DNA from: Sphaerolaimus hirsutus
Taxonomy: Eukaryota; Nematoda; Chromadorea; Monhysterida; Sphaerolaimidae
Assembly: GCA_964036195.1 (NCBI GenBank)
Contig: OZ038453.1
Coordinates: 29,702,997-29,766,996, forward strand
DNA length: 64,000 nucleotides
Direction: 5' to 3'
Shown: positions 1 to 13,286 of the stretch, in pieces
Numbering within the stretch: position 1 is the first letter of the stretch
Layout: the number at the start of each line of letters is the position of its first letter
Notes under the pieces: model-generated
Databases searched by the model: none
The model's input: the letters and a program-made list of their open reading frames with translations, nothing else
Told to the model about the DNA's origin: nothing
Program-made: the position numbers and the translations under genes

Positions 1-1557
1 TTCTTTCTATTATTAAGTATTCTTTCTGAAAAACAGGGGTAGCAAATGACAAAAATACTCTTTTTGTACTCTACTCGAATAAATAAATACTTGAGTACTC
101 TCAAAAAGTATGCGTACAGGCGAGTGCAGACTTTTTCAATGTATACAATTGCGTATTTACTCAGTACTCGAGTATGCGTACTTTTTTGTGTAAAAGTAAA
201 TACGCATTAACAACTGTGACATTATTTTGAGTTATACGGATGTGATTTTTAAGTATTTGGTGTTGTAATGTGCAATGATATTCATTAGAAACGTTTATGC
301 ACATTTATTTATTTATTAACCCATATAGTTTTCAAATTCCATTTTATATGTGAAGAATAATCTGTTGACTTCTGCTCACATACCGTATTTGCTTGAATAA
401 TCCCCCTGGGGGATTATTATTTCGTCAGACTATTTTGAGGGGGGAACTAATCGAGGGGGGGAATTATTCGAGGGGGGGGAATTATTATTTCGTCAACATT
501 TTCAACCATGTTTCTATCAACTCATTTTATGAAATCTGCTTTATTCACACAAAAACGTGCCATTTTTGTTCAAATTGGGCACAATAAATTGAGCAAATTC
601 TTTAAGGGGGGATTATTCGAGGGGGGGGGGAATTATTATTTCCTCACTCGTCTTACAGGGGGGGATTATTCGAGGGGGGGAATTATTCAAGGGGGGGTAC
701 TATTCAAGCAAATACGGTAAATACATGTATTTGTGCAAATGTCATTTCATTTTTTCTTAAAACCTTCACACGACATTTTATTGTCCAATTTGTCACTTAT
801 TTTCCCATGTACTTTCTCCAAACATCGCGCAATAAAAATGCTCAAGTTTTTTTATTGAATGGAGCTTTGCTGTCCGTGCATAACAAACTGAACACTATAC
901 AAAGAGCGTTACCGTATTTTGATGAATCAAGTGAAGTGACATGGAAAAGTTTGCACCAGATTTACCTAAAGTGGGGACAGGGTATAGTACTGGGGCAATT
1001 TTATGACACTTCGAAACTTAATCGAAAAAAATGTTCGAGATTCGACATTTTTTTCAACTTTTCGATATTCAATGTTGTATATTCGATGCGATATTTCGTC
1101 CCGTGATGATAAAAAGGGGGTGCACTGATACGCACATCTGCCCGATACGCACATTTGCCCGTTTTTTCACTTGACACTTTTCCAAGTGATTTTCAGATAT
1201 GAGAAAAGTGAAAAAAGTTGCGCAATGACATTAGTGAACTTTTTTCACTTCACTCGTATCTGAAAATCACTTGAAAATGTGTCAAGTGAAAAAAAACAGT
1301 GAAAAATAGCCAATAGGCAAATTCCGGGACTGAGGCGGTCCCGGTCCCGATAAAACAAATTTTTGTTCCCGGTCCCGGCCAGAAAAAATGGTCCCGTTTG
1401 AACCCTAATAAATATATATGATTGTGGGCTTATTCAGATTGGATACTGTAGATAAAATCGTAGTGTCTCCGTTCAGTGGAATATGATTGATATTTTTGAA
1501 ATGTGTTTACGGTGTGGTTCATTTTACCAGCTTGTTCTGTGAATTTAGTTCTGAGAA
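1..1557. repeat. Duplicated block A, copy 1 (runs off the window)
   Basis: Matches 28706-30262 along its length apart from private insertions (383-717 here, 29349-29580 there) and small deletions; ends at GTGAATTTA. Confidence 0.8.
383..717. mobile_element. TA-target MITE
   Basis: CCGTATTTGCTTGAATAATC to GCAAATACGG, TA on both sides. The duplicate block at 29096 has the empty site with a single TA. Confidence 0.85.
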
Positions 1558-1689
1558 ATGTTGAGTTTAATGCAATTTGACTTAGAAATTTTAAAATTTG
1601 ATTGATTGCTCAAAATATGACATTATAGGGATAAAAATGTATAGTACATAGACCAGTTTTTAATTACTACAAAGATTCCACGGCGCTTT

Positions 1690-1850
1690 CCGGCACCCTG
1701 TAAAGTGTCAAGTGTCTTGTAGAAAGTCAATTGATAGAAAATAAAAAGTTTTATTTTTGAACTTTGACACTTTGCATGACACTTGACAAACTTGTTTGAC
1801 ATTTAGCACTTCACTTTACATTCTACAGGGTGCGGGACCGCCCCCAGTGG
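1690..1850. mobile_element. Hairpin element (GCACCCTGTAAAGTG family)
   Basis: GGCACCCTGTAAAGTGTCAA at the left and CATTCTACAGGGTGCGGGAC at the right, separated by inverted AAGTTTT arms. The orthologous copy in the duplicated block is at 23312-23475. Confidence 0.55.
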
Positions 1851-1976
1851 ATAAATTGTATTTATGAGTTTATAATATGCACAATTTTAAGGCATTTTTC
1901 AAAAATATAGTGCATTATGTATAAAAAAGTGCATTGTTTATGAAAAAAAATTTTGTTTGACCAAAATTGACATATA

Positions 1977-2353
1977 CTGTATATCCTCGAAAAAGTCCCC
2001 CGGGGAGTTATTATTTCGTCAGAACTTTTTGAGGGGGGAGTTAATCGAGAGGGGGGGGAACTATGTTTTCGTCAGAATATTACGTAAAATTCATGATCAA
2101 TATATCGTATAAAAAGGGTTGAATTAGTTGCATAAACCTGTAAGTCATTATAGAAATTCAATTATTCATGCAATGAAATGAATGGTAGTGAAGATACGCT
2201 GAAATAAATACATCCTTTGAGGTAAAACCTACATAAAAATGTTGTTTTGTATATGGACATCTTAGACACCCATTTAAGAGGGGGGAGTTATTCGAGGGGG
2301 GTATTATTATTTCCTCATCTCCTAACAGGGGGGACATAATCGAGGATATACGG
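1977..2353. mobile_element. TA-target MITE
   Basis: CTGTATATCCTCG to CGAGGATATACGG between TA copies. The empty site with one TA is at about 23582 in block B'. Confidence 0.85.
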
Positions 2354-3256
2354 TAATTTTCTACATTCGACATATAATTCAGGCCGACAAAATTTAACAA
2401 GCTATCTTGAAAAGTGAAACTTTTGCAACATTAACATGACCCATTTTGATGTTTGCAAATTGCATTATACTGAATGGCTATTCCAATAAAATGTATGAAA
2501 AGCTCTTTATAAAGTTTATATTTGCATACGGGATATACTGGAATTTACTCCACTACGCATACTTTTGTTTGATTTGAAAATATTTACAATTGCATTTTCG
2601 AAAGGTGTAAAACTCTTTCCATATTGGCCTTAGTTGACAAAAATACACTTGGGTGTCAACTCTGCCAACTCATTTCCACTCAGATTTTAGTTGACGGTCG
2701 CCGAACGATGTTCAAATGCACATATACCAAGATCAATTACAATATTGCCCTTCCCACATTGCCGCATGTTCACTTGAAAATCGTCCTGCGACCCGTCAAC
2801 TTAAATTTGAATTGAAATGGCAACCAGTTGACACCCTGTGTACGTAGCGCCAATCACATAAATAAAAATAAATAAAAATTAGTTCTTATCTTCAATTTAT
2901 TTCAGGTGTGAATTGAATTAACTTATTGGGTGTGTAAAATGGTTGTTTTAATTTGCAAATGATTGTAACATTGAGTGACCCAGTTTATTAAATAGTGAAT
3001 TAGTTGGTATGTTCAGTAAGTACTGAGGCAGTGTTTTACGCTTTTAATTTTTTTTGTAATTTCCTTAGTTATTTTTTCTAAGGACAAATTTTTTTAATGC
3101 TATTGGACCCATGCACACTAGTTTGAGCCAAAATTTTGGAAACTGATAAGATAGCTTTAAATGCATTTGAGTTTACTGGAAAAACGTGTCCATTAAGTAT
3201 TTACTGTTGATGCAGGGGTTTAGTAGGGGGGGGGGTTACCCCCCAAATCCGCCACC

Positions 3257-3946
3257 TAGGGTTGGCCGATGTTTTTTTAAAAAAAAAAAACGTTTTTTTT
3301 TAAAAAAAAACATGACGTCCGAAATGTTTTTATTTAAAAAAAAACATCGGCCGAAATTTTTAGTACTAAGCACTAGGTATTTTGCAAAATTTTTGCGCGC
3401 AAGCGCGCAATTTCACACACAAATTGACATTGGTGGTTGTTTTCATTGGTTTTGTTGCATTTTTAGTATCAAAACATCCATTTCTATGTGCTACCATGGG
3501 TGAATAAGCCGACATATGTTGCTGTAATATATAATATTGAGGTAATGTGCTTCCATGTACCTCCACAGTGTGTAACTTCACTCCCAAAGTAACAACCTCC
3601 TTTTATAACCTTGTTTGATCACCATTCCGTGCCAAACTTTACCTGAAGTCACGAACATTCGACTATAAGGCGATATACGAACGATATGTCGACGAAAAAT
3701 GGATATTTTTGACACAAATCACCACTTATAATGCTATCCCATGGCTCCACAGCCATTATATGGTCATATTTAACATCACAGAGTATTGCCAGTGTCTGAT
3801 ATACCTATATATGTTGACACTAGGTCATATCTGGGAGCTTTTAAAAAAAAACGTTTTTTTTTTAAAAAAACGTTGTTTTTTTTAAAAAAACGTGTTTTTT
3901 TTAAAAAAACATCGAGTTTAAAAAAAACGTTTTTTTTCCAACCCTA
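3257..3946. mobile_element. hAT-like element, TAGGGTTGGCCGATG ends, poly-T/A-ACG subterminal repeats
   Basis: Exact 8-bp duplication CCGCCACC; subterminal TTTTTTTAAAAAAACG blocks; inserted in 3214-4831. Confidence 0.85.
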
Positions 3947-4190
3947 CCGCCACCTATCTATCTATCCCGGAGGCCGGCTCAGCTATCTATCTATCCTGGA
4001 GGCAAATCTATGGGCTACTATCCCCTAACCCCCCCCCATATCAACCAGCTATCTATCTGGAGTGATGTTTAAGAAATTTTGCCCCAATTTTAGCTCAAAA
4101 TCGCCAATTTTGGTACCTTTTTATAGTTTTTCATCTTCAACATTCTAATTCATGTTCTGTATTGCCTATTTTCGGCTATTTTTCATACTA

Positions 4191-4599
4191 CCGTATTTCT
4201 CCGTGTAAACCGCCCCCCCGTGCACAACGCCCGGGGCGTTATACAGCTGTATAGCGCCCCCGGGGCGCTATGCTTGGTTCCAAAAACATTAGCAAAGTGG
4301 GAATATTTTCAGGACAAATCAAGCTGAATGGTAATGAAAGGTCCACTTGGTTTGAACTATTTGAACGTTGTGCATTGCGGCACGCATTGTTATTCGGCGG
4401 AATGTACGTTTTTCCATTGAATTCGGTGCACACGGGGAGGGAACACAAATTATGTAAATATTTAAGCAAAATTTTTCCTTGCATAACGCCCCCCTCGCAA
4501 TGATTTAACGCCCGGGCGTTATACAAGTTTTTAAAAAAGGTTACCGAGAAGTGCCTCGGTTTTGTATAACGCCCGGGCGGTTTACACGGAGATATACGG
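4191..4599. mobile_element. TA-target MITE, GGCGTTATAC variant
   Basis: CCGTATTTCTCCGTGTAAAC to ACGGAGATATACGG. The empty site is near 25326 in block B' (CATACTATATGTAC). Confidence 0.85.
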
Positions 4600-5957
4600 T
4601 ATATGTACTTATATATCTATTTTTAGCTGTTTTTCTCCTACTTTTGGAGATTTCTTTCTCTTTTCTTCCTTCTATACCTCGGAAAAGCCTTTATATTGAA
4701 CCCCCGTGAACCCCTCCCCCAAACCCCCCCACACCCCAAAAAAAAAAAATTGTTCAGCTATCTATCCCTCCGGAGGAGCGATTTACTATCTATATGAACC
4801 CCGGCGGGGGTCCAAATCTACAAAACCCCTGTGTTGATGAATATTGAAAATAGTTCATTCTTGTCAACTGAAATGTGTCTCATGCAGACCCAGATGTATC
4901 CGATTTTGTCAAATTGTGTGTCTAATTTTCCCATGAACTTCATTGGCACACACACTGGATGTCAACTGGTTTAAATGTCAACTCAATTGTAGTTCAATTT
5001 TAGTATAAATAATTGAATATTGACAGAAAAATAATTTACCATGTTGTGTATTGTGGATGTCTGCACCATTTAACAATCGAATTGTCCGATTACTTTACGA
5101 GCAGTATCAGACACTATTTTCAGTGACTTGTTTCAACGAGAAATTACAGTGTGTTCAACTGTTATTTGCCATTTGAGGCATTTTTTAACCGTGACAAACA
5201 TAGATTTTTAACAATAGTTGTTTTCAAAATAAATCAGAAATTCTCCCACATTATCATGGCTTACCTGATAATTATAATGAACCACATTATTTCACATTTC
5301 CAGGAAATTAATGCAGATTTTACTATATGCACATCTGGAAACAATTTTAGCTTGTAAGTTTTCACTTTTAAACCCTGGCACTCTGTAAAAGTGTTTCTGA
5401 ATTATTCGAATAGTTAACAGATGTTTGACTTTCACTTTTACACACTTCAAAAATTATATTTTGGGTTATTTTGGCAGGACTTTTGACTGTGAATGAACTG
5501 TTGAATGCTTGTAAAGTGTATTGCACCTAAATACGATATTTTCAAGGTTCTTCTTTTGTTGGATTTGGCATTTGTATGAAATTTGGAAAAGTGGAGGCAA
5601 TTGCAACACTAGTGAGCATTTTTGAATGTCAATTTAATAGTTTTTTGTCTACCATTAGTGAATAGAATTGATTTTCTAACCGTTTTACATTTTCACAATT
5701 GAAATTGAATTGTGTAAATCAATTTTCATATCCAATCGTATATAAAGCGTATACCGTATTTCCTCGAAATACCCCCCCCCCTCTCGAGACCACTATGAAA
5801 CAATCACCCCCCCCCCCCCCCCTTGAAATACCCCCCCCCCAAATTGAGTGTAAAGGGAACGTAGATGGCAATAACTGTAGTTTGTGTTCTGTGTACTGCA
5901 GAACACACGTTAAAACAATGTTGGATTCACGTGAGAACAGTGTTTATACCATCTACG

Positions 5958-6464
5958 TAGGGTTGGCCGATGTTTTTTTTAAACGTTTTTTTTTTTTTTT
6001 AACGTTTTTTTTTTTTTTTAAACATGACGTCCGAAATCTTTTTTTTTTTAAAAAAACATCGGCCGAAATTTTTAGTACTAAGCACTAGGTATTTTGCAAA
6101 ATTTTTCCGCGCAAGCGCGCAATTTCACACACAAATTGACATTGGTGGTTGTTTTCATTGGTTTTGTTGCATTTTTTAGTATCAAAACATCCATTTCTAT
6201 GTGCTACCATGGGTGAATAAGCTGACATATGTTGCTGTAATATATAATATTGAGGTAATGTGCTTCCATGTACCTCCACAGTGTGTAACTTCACTCCCAA
6301 AGTAACAACCTCCTTTTATAACCTTGTTTGATCACCATTCCGTGCCAAACTTTACCTGAAGTCACGAACATTTGACTATAAGGCGATATACGAACGATAT
6401 GTCGACGAAAAATGGATATTTTTGACACAAATCACCACTTATAATGCTATCCCATGGCTCCACA
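5958..6464. mobile_element. hAT-like TAGGGTTGGCCG element running into the assembly gap
   Basis: Left end TAGGGTTGGCCGATG and interior match 3257-3946; the right part is lost in the Ns. Confidence 0.75.
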
Positions 6465-6664
6465 NNNNNNNNNNNNNNNNNNNNNNNNNNNNNNNNNNNN
6501 NNNNNNNNNNNNNNNNNNNNNNNNNNNNNNNNNNNNNNNNNNNNNNNNNNNNNNNNNNNNNNNNNNNNNNNNNNNNNNNNNNNNNNNNNNNNNNNNNNNN
6601 NNNNNNNNNNNNNNNNNNNNNNNNNNNNNNNNNNNNNNNNNNNNNNNNNNNNNNNNNNNNNNNN
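6465..6664. other. Assembly gap (200 N)
   Basis: A run of 200 N; open frames spanning it are artefacts. Confidence 1.
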
Positions 6665-7060
6665 TTGGATCTGAAAATTTGCATGGTGGTACTTTTCGAC
6701 ACGGGCTTTTTAATGGTGCAGTCGGTTCTGCACTAGCGCATTGCGTTCCGAAGTTATTGCGATTTTAAATTTGCGATTTCCGCATTTTGGTGTGTCTGAC
6801 CATATTATGGGTGGGTCGCTTGCGCCCTCCCTCGGCAGCGAGGGATGGCGCTGGCGCGCCCACCCGATTGAATTAGCCGCGTGCTGGGAACCAAAAAAAA
6901 TATGCGGGGGATTTTGTCTGTAGAAAATGAAAGCACACGGGAAATTTTACACACAATGTTTTGCTATTTTACCATCTTACTATATAAAGCCATAAATACA
7001 ATGTTAATTTAGTGCTATTTGTAGCGTGTTTAACGTAAGTAAATATTTTTATGAAGTCCC
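6665..7060. other. Single-copy sequence after the gap, nothing identified
   Basis: GC-richer near 6800-6870 (GCGAGGGATGGCGCTGGCGC). A 60-codon open frame is present but without convincing splice sites. Confidence 0.3.
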
Positions 7061-7667
7061 CATGTATAACACCCCCCTTGGCCTAACACCCGGGTGTTAT
7101 ACAAGTTTTAAAAAAGATCGCTGAAAATTGCTCTGATTTTGTATAACACCCGGGTGTTATAAACGGAGAAATACGGTACATCTTAGCTTTAGGAAATTTA
7201 TAAATCTACCTACTTTAAAAAATTTTCAGCTTGCCTACAGAGTTGCGAAAGTGTATTTACGCTTACAAGAAATACCGGTGTAAATGGGTATTTATACTTA
7301 CGCTTTCTTGAAATACCCATACGCTTCGTTACGCTTTCCCGGTTGAAATACCCGGCTACTGAAAGCGTATGAAAGTGTGTAACTGTAGTTGACGGACCCC
7401 TCATTCCGGTGAACTCAAATGTCTTCAAAGCTGGTTTATCAGTTCCGGAAATTTCGCGTTTGATTTGAGTGCGCTTGTTCGTATTAAAATGCAATTGTGG
7501 AAATGTATAAATAATTACCTACCACATGTTTACCCCCAATACTAATACATAAATACCGTATTTCCTCGAAATATCCCCCTTCGAAATACCCTCTCAAAAT
7601 GACTACTAAAGAATTAATAGACCACCCCCCCCCCAAATTGAGTGTAAACCAAACGTAAACGACAAGG

Positions 7668-9200
7668 CAGAGTTGGAAAAACGTATTTACGTTTACCGGA
7701 AATACCCGGTTATTCGGGTATTTATACTTACGTTTACGTTTACGTTTTCCAAAAATACCACTACGTTTTGTTACGTTTTCCAACGTATTTAACATAAACG
7801 TAAAAAGTGACTGCACGCTTGCACTCATTTACACATGGAATACTGGGTAGATATTCATAAATGTGTTCAAATGCTGAACACTTTTTGTTTGTTTGTGTAG
7901 CCTTGTTGTTATAATTTTTTTTGTGATGAATTCTGACGACGCACTTGCAACAACTGTACAAAGCACACGTTTTGAAATTGGCAGGGCGAGTGCAAGCTCT
8001 GGTGCCAATCGCAGACTCTGTAAGATGCCCTGTAAAATGTAAAATTTCATGCAAATGCCAAAACTTATGTAAAATGCTCAGCAAAATGGCAAAGATTTGC
8101 CACCTTCCAGGGCATTTTGCATGACTTAGACACTTTGCATGTCATTTGACATTCTCAAGGCATTTTACAGGGTCTGGGACCATAGCGGATTTTGGGGTTA
8201 GCATTTTGGGGGGGGGGGGTCAGCCGGTCAGCACGCGTTAATAACTCGGGAACCGCTTGGCGAAAAATGTTGTAATTTGGATATGTTATGGTTTCAGGTC
8301 GGGGCTAGTATCAAGTCCGACGATTTTTTTCTACGACCCCCCAGACCGGAGATAGGGGGGGTCTATCAAAACACTGTATATTGCGTTTTTTTGGGTGTCG
8401 CCAAGAACATGCAAAATTTGAACATCAATAGCTCGGTCATTTGTGAACCGATTTTAGTCATTAAAATGTTAAAATGATCACAAATGTTCGGAGAGTTCAT
8501 TTCTGAGGTCAAATCGGAGATACACATTTGTTTATATACCGATTGAGCCCGATTTCGAAATGCAAAATTTCCGCAAAAGTTTGCCTTTTGAACATGCTAT
8601 CCTATTCTCCTGATCGAGAGAATCCCAATGAAACAAAAATGAGATCGATATCTCTCTCCGATCAAAAGTTATAGCACTTCAAACTTTCGCGTCCCATCCA
8701 TGTAAATAACCGCATGAAGGTCAATGCGTTCAAATTCAAAACTCCATATCTCGACCATTTCTCAGCCGATTTTTACCAATGAACACTTAAAATGATCAGA
8801 AAGACCTAAAGAGTCCAGTTGTATGTTCAAATTGTCTATATGCTTTTTCATAATGATAATTTCATACAAGAGTTTGCATTATTTTCTTGTGTGGGAAATT
8901 TAAGTTAGGATACAGATAAGCTGAGCATACAAATGGAACTTTCGATGGAACGTAGTTGGATTTCGCCACACTTAAAACAGAAAGTGGTGCAGATGGAGCG
9001 ATTTACCATCTACAGGTATTCTCCAAAGCACAATGGCAAATACTGTGTGTAAGTAAAATTGTTTACGTTTACGTTTTTTTTTACGTATTCCTCGGTATTT
9101 AAAAAATACATTACGTTTTAGTATTTATACTTTTGATTTGGAAAAGGTATTTACGTTTATGTTTACGTTTTCCAAAAATACAAGTATTTGCACAACTCTG
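7668..9200. mobile_element. hAT-like element, CAGAGTTG ends, 1.5 kb
   Basis: Exact 8-bp duplication CGACAAGG; ends CAGAGTTGGAAAAACGTATT and GCACAACTCTG; subterminal GTTTACG repeats. Hosts a hairpin element (7988-8170) and an unusual internal block at 8200-8860. It interrupts a TA-target MITE. Confidence 0.85.
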
Positions 9201-9348
9201 CGACAAGGGGTGCAGTTTGTTATCCAGGAAATGCAGAACACACGTTAAAACAATGACTACAAGTTCAAGAAATTTCTGGCGCAATCTAAACCCCCTTCGA
9301 GATACCCCCTCTAAATTTCTACTTTGGAAAAATAAATCCCTGGGGGTA

Positions 9349-9834
9349 CCGTATTACCTCGAATTACCCCCCCCCCCCCCCTTGAATTAACCCCCCGCCC
9401 CCGTCGAAATACCCCCCCCTAAATTTCGGCTGAGGAAATAATAAACCCCCCCCTCGAAATACCCCCCTAAATTTCGGCTGAGGAAATAATAAACCCCCCC
9501 CCCCTCGAATAACCCCCCTAAAATTGAGTGTAACGTGAACGTACATGACAAATACCGCAGTTTGTGATCTGTACAGTGCAGAACACACGTTAAAACTGAT
9601 GATTAAGTGACGTTAGGGAACGGTTTTTGTGTATATACAGTAATATATGCCTATAAACACATATAAATCTATGTGATTGTTCGATTTTTCTACGTCTGCG
9701 TATGGGGAATTTCCGACAATTTCTTGCGAAATAATAGACCCCCCCCCCCTCGAATAACCCCCCCTTGAATTATCCCCCCTCAAATTTTGCTGGCGAAATA
9801 ATAATCCCCCTGGGGGTATTTCGAGGTAATACGG
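9349..9834. mobile_element. TA-target MITE
   Basis: CCGTATTACCTCGAATTACC to GAGGTAATACGG, TA on both sides; multiple C7-C18 runs. Confidence 0.75.
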
Positions 9835-10774
9835 TATTTTGTGAAAGTACGGTACATGATTGTATATGTCGCTTTTTTGTCACCAACCACCAGTAACGAT
9901 GGCAAACCCCTTGAAATAAACTGTTTAAACCATAAGTTTTTTCCCAAAATCACTTGTTTTCCAGAAGTTTTTTAATCTTCACATTTTTTTTTGCTTTTTG
10001 TGCATTTTCTAGTCGAATAGCCTTCAAATTATCGAATTTGAATGTCAATTTTGAATACATTTTTATGTTTCCACAGGCACATTTGCACATTTTTTCGTAT
10101 TTTTATGCGGGTGGAAAAACTCATAAAAGTCCAAAAAAATGAGAAAATTTTCAAAATTTTCAAATTTTATTTTCCATCGCTAATTCTTACGTCTCAATTT
10201 GCTCCAGGCGCCAATTTTAATTCTATATTTGCACAAAAGGCGAAAATCCGCGTATATAGTAAAATGGAATATTTATCTAAATATTTACGATGAGCAAATA
10301 AATGCAACAGTCGTTGTAAGATGGATAGATAGTAAAATGCTTTACAAATGCAAACACTGAACATTTGTGAAACAAATATTTGTTTAGGATTGTACAGATA
10401 TGAAGTGGTCACTCCAAATCAGAAATCATTTCATTTGTACAATTTTGTTCACTCTGAATTCACTTTGCCCGACACACACCTTCTAATAGAAGGGTGCCCT
10501 TCTATTTATTTCGTCAACTTTTTTACCTGCCCTTCTATTAGAGACCGCCCTTCTATTTTTTTCGTCAACTTCTCAAAGTTCCGCCAAGGTTTTTCAAAGT
10601 TTTACGTCACAGACAGTTCATAGAGTGACGATACATAGATTTCATTTAATCAATCAAAAGCACAAAATCAATTAACGAAAGCCACTCAATCACAGCGTCC
10701 GCTAATATTTTTTATCCGTTTGGCACAATTCCAGCATTTTGTGTACCTTCTATTGTAGACCGCCCTTCTATCTA

Positions 10775-11198
10775 CCGTATTACCTCGAATTATCCCCCCC
10801 CCCTTGAATTAACCCCCCCTCGAAATACCCCCCCTAAATTTCGGCTGAGGAAATAATAAACCCCCCCCTCGAAATACCCCCCCTAAAATTGAGTGTAAAG
10901 AGAACGTACATGACAAATACCGCAGTTTGTGATCTGTAAAGTCAGAACACACGTTAAGACTGATGATTGGGTGACGTGAGGGAAGGGTTTATGTGTATAT
11001 ACAGTTATTAATGCCTAAAAACACATATACGTTTACGTAAACGCTTGATTTTTCTACGTCTGAGTATGCGGAATTTCTGAAAATTTCTGGCGAAATAATA
11101 GACCCCCCCCTCGAATAAACCCCCCCCTCGAATTATCCCCCCCTCAAATTTTGCTGGCGAAATAATAAACCCCCTGGGGGTATTTCGAGGTAATACGG
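10775..11198. mobile_element. TA-target MITE
   Basis: CCGTATTACCTCGAATTATC to CGAGGTAATACGG with flanking TA; close relative of 9349-9834. Confidence 0.75.
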
Positions 11199-12592
11199 TA
11201 TTTCATGATTCAAATGTGGTAAGTAGAAAACGTGTATCTTCTGTTGGAGACTCCCTTCTATTGGAGACCTGCCCTTCTATTAGAAGAAATAGGGTATTAC
11301 TATGAAAGTTGAAAAATTATGTGTGCGGATAAATAGTTTCGAAAAGGGCGCCCAAAAAAACTGATCGGGTAAATTGAATTTGGCCCCTGAATTTGTGTAT
11401 TTGCATCCCCTGCCATTTTGAATACACAAAGTTCAAATGTTGGATTCAATGACATAACTTCCACTTTTAACGCTGTGTGCAGACTTTTTTGCCACTCAGT
11501 TGTCACTTATAAGAGTGACAGTTTAGAAGTGGACAAGTGATAAATGGTAAGATAGTAAGTGGTAAGTGATGGGTAAGAAAAATGGTAAGTGATGAGTAAA
11601 GTAAAACTGACAAGTCAAGTGACAAATAGATGACAACAAGTAAGCTGATAACAGACAAGTTTTGTGACAGGTTAATTTGAAATCTAGATGATTTTGCAGT
11701 TGCTGCACACACTAGTTTACAAAATGTTTTTTTTTAAATGGTAAACTTAAAAACAAGCTTGCACACATGTGATTTCACTGAAATGAATCATTTTTACTTT
11801 CTGTCAACTGTAGTTTATGAACACCCAATTACAGATACCTCAAATGTCATCCAAACTTGATTGATCAGTTTACTTAGTTTACTGGCTGTATTACACTTTA
11901 CATGACATTACATGAGATTTAAAGAATTTGTCATACATATGACATTTGGCCAATGTGTCCCAAATTTTACATTTCCCTAGCCCAATACAAAAATATGCAT
12001 AATTATATTTGAACCCACTTTTCAACCACTCAAAATTCTCCATAAACTCATTGAATTTGAGTGACAAATGAGTGGCCAAAAGAAAGTGTAACCCCCACCT
12101 AAACACTTGAAGTGGTGCTTTTTCCATTGAGAACATGATGTGAAGTTTGAAGATGAATCTTGACATATGACTTTTTTTACTTTGGCTGAAAAAAAACGTG
12201 AAAAAGTAAACATGAATGACTTCATGATTCACATGAAAAACACTTTTCATGATGCATGAGAATCAATTCTTATTTTTGAAAGTAAATATAAATGCATGAA
12301 ACTTTATGATGTCCGAATATTTTTCCTCTTGAAATGAAGAGAGTTTCTCAAAATTTGAACATTTTTGTGATATTTTTTGCAACCAATGCACAAATTCGAA
12401 ATTTCCAACAGAAAGTGAAACATGCCACAATGTTTGTTTGCACAGTCATTCTGATTTTTGGACATTTCAATTAAATATACCTACATTTTTACACGAAAAG
12501 TAGCAAAGTCACAGTCAGGAGCTCATGCTGGATATCGACAAGTGACTCGCAAAGCTTTAAGTTCTAAAATAGTGATAAGTCAAGTGACCCGG

Positions 12593-12795
12593 TGCCAATC
12601 TCAGATCCTGTAAAATGTAAAATGTCATGCTGTGTCTACAGTCATGTAAAATGTTATGTAAAACTGCAAATATCATGCAGAGTGTCTACAGTCATGTAAA
12701 ATGTAATAAAAATGTAATTTGACATTTTACAGCGCATTTTACATGACTTTTGAAGCTTCGCATGACACTTGACATTTTGAAGTATCTGCGAGTAG
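12593..12795 (+). mobile_element. Hairpin element (CAGATCCTGTAAAATG)
   Basis: GGTGCCAATCTCAGATCCTG followed by repeated ATGTCATG motifs and an inverted copy ending near AGTAGTCCCAG. The right end is diverged. Confidence 0.45.
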
Positions 12796-12857
12796 TCCCA
12801 GTGAACTGAGTATGTTAAGTTATTCTACATATACAATTTTTTCATAGTGCACATTTT

Positions 12858-13037
12858 GAGGGCAGTCCCACACTGTGTAAAATGTAAAGACAAATGTCAA
12901 GTGTCACGCAGAATGTCAATTAAATTAAATGAAAGATAGATTTTATTACTGAAGTTTTGACATTTTGCATGGCAATTGCCCAATTTTTATGACATTTTAC
13001 CTGACGTTTGACACTTCATTGGTTGAGGGACTGCCCC
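12858..13037. mobile_element. Hairpin element (GCAGTCCCACACTGTGTAAA)
   Basis: GGCAGTCCCACACTGTG start and GGTTGAGGGACTGCCCCCAG end, with inverted ATGTCAAGTGTCACG arms. Confidence 0.5.
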
Positions 13038-13286
13038 CAGATATCTGCAAATTTCATAACACCAGAATTCTAACAAATGATCTCAACATTGAACACAAAT
13101 TTTACAGGCTAAAATTTCAATTTAAATGATTTCTATACAAGTATCGAATTTCTATTGAATTTATTATTTGTCTAATTAAATACAGAGTGCAAATAAAAAA
13201 ATTGAAAGTAGAAAAAAACGTTGCGGCGAAATTGTAAACAAATACTTAAAAATGTCTCAGAATTTTCTGGATAGTTTATTTTCCAG

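Larger units (their letters stand above)
3214..4831. mobile_element. hAT-like element, CAGGGGT ends, with two nested insertions
   Basis: Exact 8-bp duplication TGTTGATG (3206-3213 and 4832-4839). Ends CAGGGGT/ACCCCTG, subterminal CAGCTATCTATCTATCC. Interrupted by 3257-3946 and 4191-4599. The orthologous insertion in block B' ends at 25990 with the same TGTTGATG. Confidence 0.85.
1558..5755. repeat. Duplicated block B, copy 1
   Basis: Matches 23165-26905 in order and orientation, with private insertions 1977-2353, 3257-3946 and 4191-4599. No open frame of note. Confidence 0.8.
11500..13250. other. AT-rich intergenic or intronic stretch with diverged repeats
   Basis: Apart from hairpin elements at 12593 and 12858, it holds a GTGACAAGTGATAAATGGTAAG-rich stretch (11520-11660) and diverged CACTAGT palindromes. 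No exon with good splice sites was found. Confidence 0.35.

Noticed and set aside
807..1106. 99-codon frame in duplicated block A
   Set aside because: Repeat sequence; the second copy at 29206 has shifted and shortened frames, so there is no sign of coding constraint.
6422..6768. Open frames across the N run
   Set aside because: They consist mostly of unknown bases.
8994..9048. Exon-like segment with RFTIYRYSPKHNGKYCV and donor gtaagt
   Set aside because: It lies within the hAT-like element 7668-9200 and has a weak acceptor; the vague resemblance to known domains is not enough.
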